Source: Solea solea (lineage: Eukaryota; Chordata; Actinopteri; Pleuronectiformes; Soleidae). From it: a stretch of DNA of 64,000 nt. Positions 1-12,100 of this stretch are shown here, piece by piece (within the stretch, counting starts at the first letter, position 1; each line of letters starts with the position of its first letter). Position numbers and translations under genes: made by a program. The DNA is taken from assembly GCF_958295425.1 (NCBI RefSeq), contig NC_081146.1, positions 17,927,458 through 17,991,457 on the forward strand, given 5' to 3'. The notes beneath the pieces were generated by a model. That model was not told the origin of the DNA, made no database searches, and worked only from the letters and a program-made list of their open reading frames with translations.

Positions 1-541
1 GAAAGAATTGGCCTCACTCTTCTAATATGTTTGTAGGGGACTGAAACAGTGGCTATAGTATATAATATTGTAGTGTGCTCACAAAGTGAGGCAAATACAT
101 TTTGCTGTACTGGTATTACTAAGTCCTCAGTGTCAGCTGGTACTCAACTTTAAGCAACCAGAGGATCCCTAGAACCTGTGCTTTAAGTCAACTTAGGGCA
201 GGGGGATACCACAATAACGGTCAAACAATTATCACAAAATATCTGTTGTGTTATGCAATATAACAGATCTATTATAGAGGTTATAATATGCTTGTGTTGG
301 TATATGTGCTATATATGGATAGTGTGCATGGACAAATGTTATTGAAATGTAATGCATAGCCTACAGTGTCTTTGAATGTTTTACCTCAGTTTCTGTTTAA
401 AGCTGGTTATTATGGTTGCCCACAATGTTATTTGTGAGATTAAGGCCAGGGTTATTTTATTGCTCATCTGCGTGTCCGTAAAGGTCGACGTCACGTACAT
501 ACATTTTGTCATCTGGTCATTTATTGTGAGCAAATACTCAC
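1..541 (-). other. TSTD3 intron and left edge, no exon recognised
   Basis: On the minus strand this stretch follows the 5' splice site of TSTD3 exon 2 (GTGAGT read leftward from 541). I searched the minus strand for the continuation of the rhodanese domain (the segment with the active-site cysteine) and saw none, so the next exon should lie beyond base 1. The DNA is AT-rich and otherwise featureless. Confidence 0.5.
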
Positions 542-925
542 GGGGAACGTTGACGGTGCCAGGGATGGAACCGAAGTCCCTGAGCTCCCAGGGTTCCCGC
601 ACGTCGATGACCACAGCATTTCGGGCGGTTAGCAGCTGCCTCAGCTGCTCGTAAGTGACAATATTGTTCGGTGTCGCTGAAGTGAACCTGCTACACAGCA
701 GCAACTCTGTGGCTGAGAGCAAAACAAAAACAAACACGAGACACAGCCGTGTATTATCGAAACATGACAGTCAGTCACGAGCAGCTGAAGGTGAAACTCA
801 CTTTTGCAGCCAACGCTGGACACCGACCCTCGTCCTACCGGGAAAGAAGCCACAGACTGGACGGTACCACGCCACAAGAGGCGCGGGACCAGTCCTGAAT
901 ACCTCCAACAACTTCGTAGAGCCAT
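542..925 (-). CDS. TSTD3: TSTD3-like rhodanese, first two coding exons (partial, runs off the left edge)
   Basis: Two minus-strand exons join in phase: 925-802 (start codon at 925-923, then a GTGAGT donor) and 712-542 (preceded by a pyrimidine-rich tract and CAG, followed by GTGAGT). They give about 98 residues. The first 40 are Arg/Ser-rich with almost no acidic residues (starts MALRSCWRYSGLVPRLLWRG), which suits a mitochondrial presequence. Next comes a rhodanese fold entry, VTYEQLRQLL, then VVIDVREPWEL and IPGTVNVP, the typical first half of a single-domain sulfurtransferase. The catalytic cysteine loop is not in the window. Family knowledge: rhodaneses move sulfane sulfur to thiophilic acceptors. 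The choice of TSTD3 over other small rhodaneses rests on the head-to-head position with USP45, as in human 6q16. Rhodanese identity is firm; the paralogue name is less so. Confidence 0.8.
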
Positions 926-1936
926 GTGTGATTAACTACACAGTAAAAGTCCAAAAAAACCTGTAACATCAAAGGTGATAACTGTATGTGACAAAATCCA
1001 CATTACAACAGCCAAGCGCATGCGCAATATCACGGAAGGAAAACATACCATTTCAAAGTTCATGTCAAACTCGCACACAAATCCATTAAGCATATGTTTT
1101 AAAGAGCAAACATATCTAAACAGAAGAAGCAACAACCCCCCTAGGTGGTTGGTAATATAATCACCAAAACATACAATATACACACATCTCCATCTTAATC
1201 TCTCTCCATGTAGATAATTATATATCGCACTCACACGCGCATGGTGCTTTTATTGTTGTGGGAAAAGGCGAAACAGTAACAACCACACGTTTGACCACAT
1301 CTAGCCATAGATATACGCATGATAGTATAACCCCGCGGACTTACGCTGTGTAGTTGTGCACAAAATGAAGGACTCGGTTTACAGCGACAATCTCAATTAA
1401 TGCTCAGCATGATGATAAGAAAGACGTTACATTAAAATATTATCAGTATGGCTACAAAGAGGAACAGTCGCTTTTTAAGTTTGGTGTATTCCACAATATG
1501 ACTCCCACCTCCTACACGAATCTAGCCGCTCACATTTTTTACAAAACCCATGATAATTTCTTTCACCACCGTATGTTTTGAATCTTGTAGTCAAATGGAA
1601 AATTGTCCGTAAACGCCACATAAGGCCAAATGAGCTGCCGTAGTGCGTCACATGTTGACTTGTGTTGCTAGCACGTTGCTATTCGATGCTACCGAGAGCT
1701 GTCTTGGCATGTAGCAAAAAGGAATACGTAACGACACACTGCTCTGCTGTTATTGTTACAACTCCCTTAAAATTAATGAATACACCCGCGTGTTGTCCGA
1801 CAAAACACAACCGTTAAATGTTTTACTCATTCTGACATGCTAGCCTAGCTAGCCTGCTTGCTAGCCAGGAAGAAGAGTTGACATCTCCCTGTTGGCTTTA
1901 AGTCAATACAGTCAACATAGGACCTGAAATAGAGTG
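926..1936. promoter_or_regulatory. Divergent promoter region between TSTD3 and USP45, with candidate USP45 5'UTR exon end
   Basis: TSTD3 (minus) and USP45 (plus) are transcribed away from each other. The only DNA that can hold both promoters is between the TSTD3 start codon at 925 and the USP45 leader. A strong 5' splice site (GTGGTAAGT, GT at 1937-1938) near AGTGG suggests that a non-coding first exon of USP45 ends at about 1936, to be spliced to the start-codon exon at 3143. No TATA box stands out. The start of the 5'UTR exon cannot be fixed from sequence. Confidence 0.45.
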
Positions 1937-3142
1937 GTAAGTTCGCACTATGTCTCCCCCCAAATCAGTATGATGTTTGTATAGATTATATGCGTTAAAC
2001 TAATGCGTAAATCATTTTAAACTGGATACTCGGGGTCAATTGAGGCCTCTTAATCCTGTTATTGTACATTACCAGGTTATTATCCTAAACTAGGTCTGAA
2101 CGATTTTTAATAAATACCTAATTGCGATTATTTTGACAGTAATTGCGATTGCGGTATGGTTCGCGATATCAGAGGGAATGATCATTTTTACATCATTATT
2201 CTCATTTTAATTCCAAAAACATATTTCAAGTGATTACTGTATAATATTTGTGCAGATCTGTGAGATCTGTGTTCTATTTGACACACATTTTGGCTTATAT
2301 TTGGCTAAATATTTAGCCTCCTGCCATTTGAAAGTTGCAGTAGGCTGTATTGCCATTTTGATAAAAAATATTGATGAATTGTTCAGCCCTATCCCAAACG
2401 CATCTCAACCTTTTAACTTCAGAAGCAAAATTATTTCAATTGACTCACCTGTGGTAGCCCTGTATAATCTTTACAAATGGGTAATTAGTGTTTCCAGTGA
2501 CGACCAGCTCTAAAATGTTTTAGAAAATAACTTTATTGTCTGACTGGTGGAAATTTGCTTTCGGCTCACCAGCATAAAATCATAAAAGCAGAGATAGTCA
2601 TAAAAACATGAAATAGAAATAAGAGACAATTGTAAAATACATACCAGACAGGGTTAAATTGCATTAAAACTGCTCTTTACTGCAGCTGTGGATTAAAAGC
2701 TTGGTGGTTGCCTTAGATTTGTCCCAGCTGCACTAGGTGAATATAGCAGAAATGGCTTTAAATATGAAAGCCTGAAAAACTGAGTTGCTGTTTATAAATA
2801 GAGACATCAATCAAGTTTCCCTACATTTCCAATACGCTGTCTCCTTTATCTTACAAGGTAAACAGTTGTTTAAAAAACAAACACATTCTGAATCTGAAAC
2901 TGGATTACCACCAAAACATAATTAGTTTATTTTCCCAGCTACTGTATATTCCACATTTTAAAGATAATTGTATCAAAATACACCCATTACTGATTGAGTA
3001 ATGCTGCTCACTAACTGACAGAAACCTAATTTAAATGTTAGTGGAAGTCAGATATGAGGGCCAACTTTGATAAATTTAGGTATTACGGTAAAACCTATTT
3101 TTGCTTTTTCTATGTCCTCTATGTTCACCTCCAGTGCTCCAG
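1937..3142 (+). other. USP45 leader intron with an AT-rich interspersed repeat
   Basis: Non-coding. About 2095-2210 contains the motifs ATTGCGATTATTTTGACAG and GGTTCGCGATATCAGAGGG, which I recognise as a common teleost interspersed repeat. The intron ends with the pyrimidine-rich stretch and CAG at 3132-3134, just before the coding exon. Nothing else was seen. Confidence 0.4.
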
Positions 3143-6100
3143 ATGCGGCTAAAGGACCCTTTCTCTTTGAAAGCCGCCAATATGACTAAGCGGACTAACA
3201 AACCGCGGAAACCTCGAGATGAAGAGTCGTCAGATGAAGTTAGTGGTAAGTCATTGAAGCTGGGCACCTGTACAGACCTGTATATTGACGGTTTAACACT
3301 AGTAATGCTAGAATTTACAGCCCAAGTACATTCAGCCACTGCTTTGTTGTCTTGAAAACTAATGTGTTTCTAGTTTTGTCATTTTGGAGTGTTAAAAATT
3401 TGAGCTAATATACCAAGCTCAATCGGTCGAATATCAAACACTACTATGAATTCATCTTACAGTAAGGAGAACATGTGCTTGTTATTGATGGTATACCTTT
3501 GTTTTGCTGTTTTATTAGGACTGACTTGTCAGCATGTGAGTAAGGCAGTGGACCTGAGCTCAGTGAAGAAGTCTGTGCTCTCCAGTATGTGGTTAGTTTG
3601 CTCAGAGTGTCTGAAGGAGAGGACTTTGATCGATGGAGAGCCTGCAGCATCACAGGACATCCTTGTGTGCTTAAAGTGTGGCTTCCAGGTAAGATTGTTT
3701 TTTAGAAAATTAAATGGTGGAAAACACTGTACATGGCACATATTTAGTGTATATGGATTATGGATAAGCTGATAAGATACTCAGTATTGGTTAATTACTG
3801 GACAATATAATATAAATATATAATATAATATATATAATATGAATATAAAATAAATGCTTCAATAAACACAGGCAGCATGAGAGCATTGTTTTTTTTGTCT
3901 TTTCACATCTCATCCAAAGAGGTATACGACTGAATAAGTCTGATAAAAGTTGTACACACACAGTCACTAACTGTCATGTGGATCCCACAGCTAGAATGAA
4001 GAGTAGACATTCAGAACTTTTAAGTCTTTTGACATGAATAGGTTCAGGCAGAATCAACATGTAAATACAAATTGTTCTTTTTCATCTTTTTGTCTCATAA
4101 TTAAATGTCTAAAATGTCCAGAAAAAACAAAGCAACTGGCCTTGCATTCCAATGCATTTTAAAGGACCGTATACACACTAAGTGCATGTGTGTGTGTACA
4201 GACACCTGTATAGTGATGGACATGATCAATTCAAAACCTTGACCAACAACATTGGTGTTTCCTTTTTTTATGCTTATGTGAAAGGATATAAAGCTTGTTT
4301 AGTGCTTTGTCTCCAGTGTATTCATTGTGATTGACTATTAAACTGTTGATCCATAAATTATTATACCTGAGTACATGGAAAGGCGAGCATGTCCATTTTC
4401 TTTGTTTTTCTTTCATCGAGTGAATCAAAGCTTCACTTCCTGCATTGAAATGGCAGATGAATCTCATTCTAAGTGTTTGCCCAATAGTACAGGAAACCAT
4501 TTTATTTTCCCTTTACACTTAGTCACGTCTCTAAGAAATGCATTTTGAATTAAAAAAAGTGCATCGGTTTTGTTTTGTCTCAGTTTTAATATTGTTTAAT
4601 TAAGTTTGAAGCAGTCTATTATAATGCTAATAGATTTCCTTTAGGCCTGGTTAGTGTAAAACAGAAACATTGAGAAACATGAAACACAGAGATAGATAAA
4701 TATGTACCGAGTCAATCTATTGTTCACTGTCAAAAGGCTTAGAAAAAAAGTTATTAATTTTATGCCTCTTCCAGATACAAATTTGGCTATGTAGAGGTAG
4801 AAATGAGCCAAATGTCTTAGAAAATTGATGTGTGTGCTCTCTGCTGGTTTTGAACTGATGTTTTTTAAATAAACTATCTTACAGGGCTGTAACAATTCGG
4901 AGATCCAGCACGCTGTCAAGCACTACCAAATGTTCCATCCAGAGTCTCACTGCATCACCATTAGCTTGAGCACATGGAAAGCTTGGTGAGAAACCTCTGA
5001 ACTGTATTAATTGTGTACTTACTGCACTCACTACAAGCACTTGTCAACCTGCACTGTGTGGATTTATATAGAAAACAAATTGGTGCCGGTGATTTTACAA
5101 ACAACATACAATGTTATTGTGACGTAATCATGACTACCACAATAAGCCAAGGGTAGTTTCATAGTTTTAGTTTTATAAATGATTTTAACCTCAGTAGAGT
5201 TATTCACTAATCAAAAATGGTTCATTTCTGCATTCGTTTCTTGAGGGCTGTTAAATTCCACAGTAACCCTAAAACCTCTCTGTGACTGTCTATGACCCCC
5301 CTCTCATTGTAACAGGTGTTTTGAATGTAATGAGGAGCTCTCCACTCACTGCAACAAGAAGGCTTTGGCTCAGTCCCTGGACTTTTTACAAAAGCACTCT
5401 GTCAAGGCATCATCAGGTAAAGTGTTTCACAACATTCCTGAGGTCTAGCCACCTACTGTTTTTGAATTCCTCTTTTGAAAGACATGCACATGCACATCGT
5501 CAATTTCACATTTCACCGAGGCAAGAAGTTCGTCCGTGCTGTGTTTTAATAAAACCTTAATTTAATTTAGCAAACCTGTTTTCATGTTAAGTGGAACTGG
5601 TTAACCTTGAACACACTCTCAGAGCTTATAATGATTACAGTTTATGAATTCCACATAATTACATGTAATCATTGACACAGATGAATCTCATTAAGATTTA
5701 TTTAGTTTTTGACATATCCAGAACATAATGTGCCTATAGTAGAAGCTAATAACACCATAACTTCATCCAAGACCATTGCTGTTCATCAAGTCACCAGATT
5801 AATGATTGTTGAACAGAGTGACCTGTGATACGGATAATCTGATTTGCCTGGTCACAAAGGTTCAAATCTATCATTGTAAATGGCTCACCTACAATACATA
5901 GCAGGAATTGACTGTGCACCTGCTCCCCCTGGTGGCAGATGTTATTTCAATTCCTTCAAATATCCCATCATGCTCCACTGTAAAGATGGCCTTTATGTGC
6001 ATCATCAGGTAATACTGCAGTGTGATTAGTGAGCCCACTTTGTTACAGGCATGGATTCTTAGGGATAGTGATGTTAATGACTCACCAATAAAATATTGCA

Positions 6101-9100
6101 CAATTGACATTCAATTGCAGTGTAATTATGCCAACAAAGGAACAAAACAAACATATACTGGATAAATAAACATGACCATACATATTACACCAGTCAAAAA
6201 GTGAATAATTTGAGATTGAAAAAAGTTTTAATTCTGTGACAGCAGGTTGTGTTCACATTCATGTTTGTTTGACTGCCTACTTTCAGTATTATGTCTTTTC
6301 ACCTTACTTGGACCACCTGAGTCCTTCTCTGCCAGTCAGCCAGCCATATATGAATTTCCCTCTGCCTACTCCACCCCCTCTCTATACTTAAACACACGTA
6401 CACCTTCTGTTGCTGCCCTGCTGTACTTGATCGAGTTTGTGCTGGCATGCTGAGAGTCTCCCTAACAGGCTGTAGCTGAACAGGGTGGTGGACATCGTCA
6501 CTTTTGGACTCTTTAGCCCCCTGCTTGGTGCCTTGTGGCCAGAGGCCAGACACCCAGGCCGAGCAAGGCTGGTCCGTCCATCCATAGTCACTCAGCTACA
6601 GCTCTAGAGTTGTAGGTTACTTGCTGCAGCAGTCGCTCACCCTCACCCTGCATGTCGCATGACTGCACTCATTAAAGGAATTAGGCGCTTGAGTGATGCT
6701 TCCCGGCTGGGTTCCCTAAAGAACAAGAGCAGCTGCGTGGGGTGCAGCCTCTGTACTGTGTACTCTTCTTTGTCTTTCCATCACTATCTGTTTCTGTCCC
6801 TTTGCATCCTCTGACAAAATGCTTTTTGCCTCACCACCTCTGGGCCTGTGCATTGCACTAGTGAGAGCCAGGGTCCTCAACAAGTCAGAGCGACTAGATC
6901 TAACAGCTGCAGCGCGCTAACTCTCTGTGGATTCACACACACAAATGCACAAATGACTATTGAAATTCATGCTTAACTCAAGCAGATACCCTATACCTCT
7001 ATAAAGTAAGTTATTCTCTTGATTAGATATCTACGTGCTGCTGTTTTTTTCCCCTAACAGTATGGAATATATTTATCTTTACCCTCACCAGCAAAGACTG
7101 ACAACAAGTATTGTGTGTGTATTTTTTTCTTTTGTTGTCCATATCACAGTGCAGCTGCCCTTTAGTGTACATGTTGGTGACCACGGGTCTGACATTCTGA
7201 TGAGCTGGGCAGTCGCTATTGACAGTGCAGCTTTCCCCTTTGCCATATTAAATTACCTTTCACCTCTCCTGCCACCCAACTGTTTCACACCGGTTGGCCA
7301 GATGGTTATAGAAGCGGGCAGCCCTGTTGCAGCCGAATAGGCTGTTGTTGTCTGTCGAGGAGGCTTGTGAAATTGCATTTCCGCATGAAGGCCAGGTTTT
7401 CAGCAAAAGCTGCTGTTATACTCAGTTTTTCCCATAAACCCCAAGCACAAAAGGGGCCCAGCAAGGATTTTTTTTTTTAGAATCCATCATAATTTTGTAC
7501 AACAACAGCTCAGGGAAGAAAGAAAGTCGATTAACTGTGCTCTCTCACCATCAAGGCCTTCAGCTCAAGTACCAGAGTTCCAGTAAAAAGCTAATTGACC
7601 TCAGAGAGCTAGACTCCAGCATGTAACACAGCTGGCGAGTCTTTGTGGAGCAAATTAAAATGTTAGTTCTGAATAGATGTCAGAGCTTGTTTCTCACTGG
7701 AATCTGTCAATTCTTTCTTGTTTTATGTCACTTATTGTTATGATTTGGTATGTTATTGTGTCATTATATTGCTAATATTACATTATTTAATATGTGTTTT
7801 CTGTTTTTAACATTTTCAATTTGAATAAAAACCTCTCTCCTTTGAGACTTAGATATTTTTGTTTTATAATTGTAAATGTTAATATTTTTTTATTCTACAG
7901 ATTTGAGACGTGACTTATAAATATATGACCACCCCCTTCTTTAAAATAAATCTTAGGAATATAGATAACACAGCAGACATAGAGTAGATTACATTTGGGC
8001 ATTTTAACTGTACTTTGAAATTGACAACAGAATTGTATGAAATCAGGTTGGCCCTGCCAAGTTCTGTTGCATTGAAGTCATCAAAGTAAGTTGCCATTCA
8101 ATGTTTAGGCATTTTTTTCTGCTACTTCCTCATTACAAAATACAAACACAACAATAATTGAATTGACAAGTTATGTAAAGCTGTTTCTAACAATGAAATG
8201 CATAGTCAAGGTAAAAACAATTGGCAAAATAATGGCTCCAATCTCTGCTCTCGTACAGATGTGCCCACTCAAACTGTCTGGAAACTGATATTGATGTTGG
8301 ATATTGGTTTGATACTCAAATAGCTGGATATTGGTGAAAATAGGACTAATCTATAATATTCTACATTATGTCTGTGTGTGCATTCTACTTCATGATTGAC
8401 CACTAAATTTAGCTTGCACAAGGACAGTTTTCTTGAATTGTAATTCCTGATAATTTAGATTTTTTTTTTTCTCACTTGCTTGTATGCAACCATTATCGTG
8501 TGTTTAATATAAATTAAACTGTTGTGTTAGATCAATATACTGCAATGGCTGATACCTAAAGTACAGGTATCCTTCATACCTGGAAAAAAAAATCTAATTT
8601 CTGCATGCCTAAGGTCCAGATTTTCCTGCACTGTTGCTTTTTCACCTGGTTTGCTGTCCTTGGTTGTTGATTTTTGGAATCTGTCATCTTGAGTATGCTG
8701 TCACTTTAGCTTAGCTGAGTCAGTAGCCAGTTAGCTGCTTGTCCCCTGGTGGATTAGTTCATGGAGGTAATCAAGGATGATTTTGTCTTTATTCCCACCA
8801 CCGGACATGAAAGTAGGCCAGATAGTGGTAGCAAAAGCTGTGTGTGTAAATAGGTGCGTGTCTGTAAGTAACAAGGCACTGGCATCTCTTGGCCTCAGAT
8901 GGCAAGGAAACAGGCTTTTCATGCCCTGCAGTCACAACAAATTAGCGAATTAATAAGACATTTGGTGTTGCCTGGCCTTCCTCTTGACTGCCTGCTCTGC
9001 ATGAAAGAAGCTGGCCTCAACCCACCACACACATTGCTGCACTGCCCACTGGCCATAGGATTTGATAGTTTCTTAACTCAACTGTGAATCACATTCAGAT

Positions 9101-12100
9101 GGTTTTACATTCACATTCCAGTTTTTGTGTTGGATATTATTACTGGATAGTTATTACTATACAGTAAACAACTGTTAAATTGTTATATGCCCTTAAGTTC
9201 ACTTTTACATTTAGGAATGGAAAATCTTGAAATACAATGAATTTTTTTTTTCCTCAGCTTTTCACATGAAATCTGGTGTTGGCCTTGCTTTGGCTTGGCT
9301 GAATGTCAAATATAACAGAAACAAACAAGAAATTAACAAAATATTTTATTAGATTTCAGGAAAGCCGGTTAGTTTTAATAGTTTTATTTATTTTCTTCTA
9401 AGTTCAGCTCTCTTTTTGAGCAAACAAGTCCCATGTTTCTTTGTGTATCTCTTGTGCGAAAAAGAGCAGGGAGTGCAGGAGGTGTTGGTGTACATGCATG
9501 CATGTGTATGAGCCTGAGCATCGTGATGCTTTCCTCTACCCTGGGGAAAGGCTCCACAGTGTCACTGCTGCCCATACTCGGTGGCTGAGCAAGGAGGGCC
9601 AGGTGGTGGTGCCGAGTGCAGCACAGTCAAGCGTGGACGCAGAGCATGCTGACATTTGCCTTCGCTGACTGCTGCAGGGAGAGGAAAAATCTGCTTTTCC
9701 ATATGCTTGTGCTCATTGCAAACCTTCCCTCCACCACTGTTCCCCTCAACTGCCATCCTCTGCCCCCCCTTCTCCCCAGTCTTAACCAGATGGCTCCCTG
9801 AACATTGTTTACCTTGGGTGATGGTCCCAGATGCAGAGTGTGTCTGTTAGCATCCCCATTCCACCCAGTTAGTTTCCTCATTCCTCTGCTGCCAGTGTCT
9901 CAGTCGTCGCTCTTCAACTCGAGATGTATTGAGCGCGTTAATTTTGGGTCTGTGCTCATAAACATTGCAACACTAAACTGACTCATCAACAGACTGTCCT
10001 TTTCTTCATTCATTTCTTCTTTCACACCTTTCTAGTCTCACACCATATCCAGTTATATATATTTTTTCCTGATTTCGGGGCTGCATTGCGCTCCCAATCT
10101 CCACTTGTTTTCCATGCATTGACATATGGGAGCTCCCTTATGGCCCGATATTAAAGTTGAAAATAGGCCTCCAGATGTTGCCAGCACAGAGGGCCAGATC
10201 CATTTAGCACCACTGGGGGGAGTACCACAACAGCATGTCATCCCAACAAGGTGAACCTTGCCCTTACCTTCTCAGTCCCAAAACTGCAGGACAATGTTTT
10301 CTTCACAGCTCATAAATGTTCCAAACTTTCTCAGATAAAAAAAAATGTAAATTTGAAGCAAAACTCAAACCAGTTTGACCGTTTTAAAATGCCTAAATGT
10401 ATAAAATATAAATTGTCAGGCCCCGAGTAAAAAGCCCAAGGTTCATATTCCACCGACTGTGACAAGGGCAGTCATGCTGACGTCCTTGACCTTGAAGAGG
10501 AAAAGCTGTAGGTTGAATCTCTTTTTCACTATATGCATTGTGCACAGGCAGTTGTTGCATGAATTGAAAATGGGTAAAGGCAAGGTCATTTTTGTGCTCC
10601 AAGTAATAATGGCATGAATATTGGTGCAGGTCAGGTACAGGTGCATGTCATGCTAAAACAGTTTGCGCATCCCTCTTTTCAATTACAAAACACCCCTAAT
10701 TTACAACATTTCTACTGCTTCAAGTATTGTATATAAAATAAACAACATAGAGGTCCTTGCTTTTGAGGCAGAATATAGCAATATAACTAACGATTATTTT
10801 CAAAATCAATGAACCTGTTGATTATTTTCTCGATTAATCAAGTACTTGTTAGGTCTGTAAATGTCAGTGTTGTGTCAATGTTGAAAAATGTTGATCAGTG
10901 TTTACCAAACATGGACATGATGATGTTCTCGAAAGTCTTGTTTTGTCCACAAACCAAAATTATTCAGTATTTGTTCAGGATTTATTTGTTATATGGAGCA
11001 AAGGATCCAGAAAATATTTAAATTTAAGAAGCTGAAAAATCTGAATCTTCACGACCCAACCAGTAGCAACTAACATGCCTTAGTTATGTATTATTAGTAT
11101 TGAGTCATTGTGGCTTTTTTGTTTGCTGCTTGCACAGCTATTGCACCTTCTCTTGTCTGTCCCCAGCAGACTATCTGTATGACACTGTTAGCTTCTGACC
11201 ATCTGTGTCTTAGTTGCTGTTTAAGGCTAGCTTTCATTGATGATCAGGAGGAACAGCTGGCCCTGTAGAGCCATCTCTCCATCCTCGGCCCCCACCCCTC
11301 CTTCATGAACCAGTGGAAACATCTACAGCTGTCATCTGCTTTCCCAAATGACCCAGCTTTCCTTCCAGCTGCCATCCCAGCAGCTTGCCCCTGTCTCGTT
11401 TCAAGGCTATGCCCAGTTTTTGCTGTATCAAGCTACAGTCCCACTTTAAGGGAAACTGACATTTTTCCAGCTGCAAGGCCGAATTCCACCCTCAATCTCA
11501 TTCTCAACCAAGCTGTCAACCCAGCCATCATCTTAGCTGCAACTTCAGTCTTAGTTGCCAAATGGTGGTAACAACTTTAAAAGTTCAATCCAAATCACAG
11601 ATCAGAAATATGATCTCCAGTCAGACATAGACAGTTGGATTGTCGATGCACTTTACTGTACACCTATAATTTATTTCCTTAACTTCGAGGCTTGTACGCT
11701 GCTACATAATATTTCCAACATTCATGTTTTTTGAGTTTGTTCTACTTTGCTACTGTGTTCCAGCAGTATCACCCAAGATCATCAAGCTGCGAGAGGAGCC
11801 ATCAGATTGCACCGATCCACCCAGAGGCAAAAGTCCAGTCGTCCACAACACCTTGGTTCCTGTTAAAGGCATCATTAACCTTGGTAACACCTGCTTCTTC
11901 AATGCTGTTATGCAGGTTGGTATTACTATAGTTCAGTACTTCTCAAATAGTGGGGCGGGGCGCGGTGAGGTGTCAGTGGGGGTGTGAGAGGCAGGGCGGA
12001 CAACTCACACAGTGGTTTATACAGATAAATAAAGAAATAAATATTATCAGGTTCTCAATAGTATTTCAATTCAGGGGGGCCGTGAAAGAAATTCTGTCTA

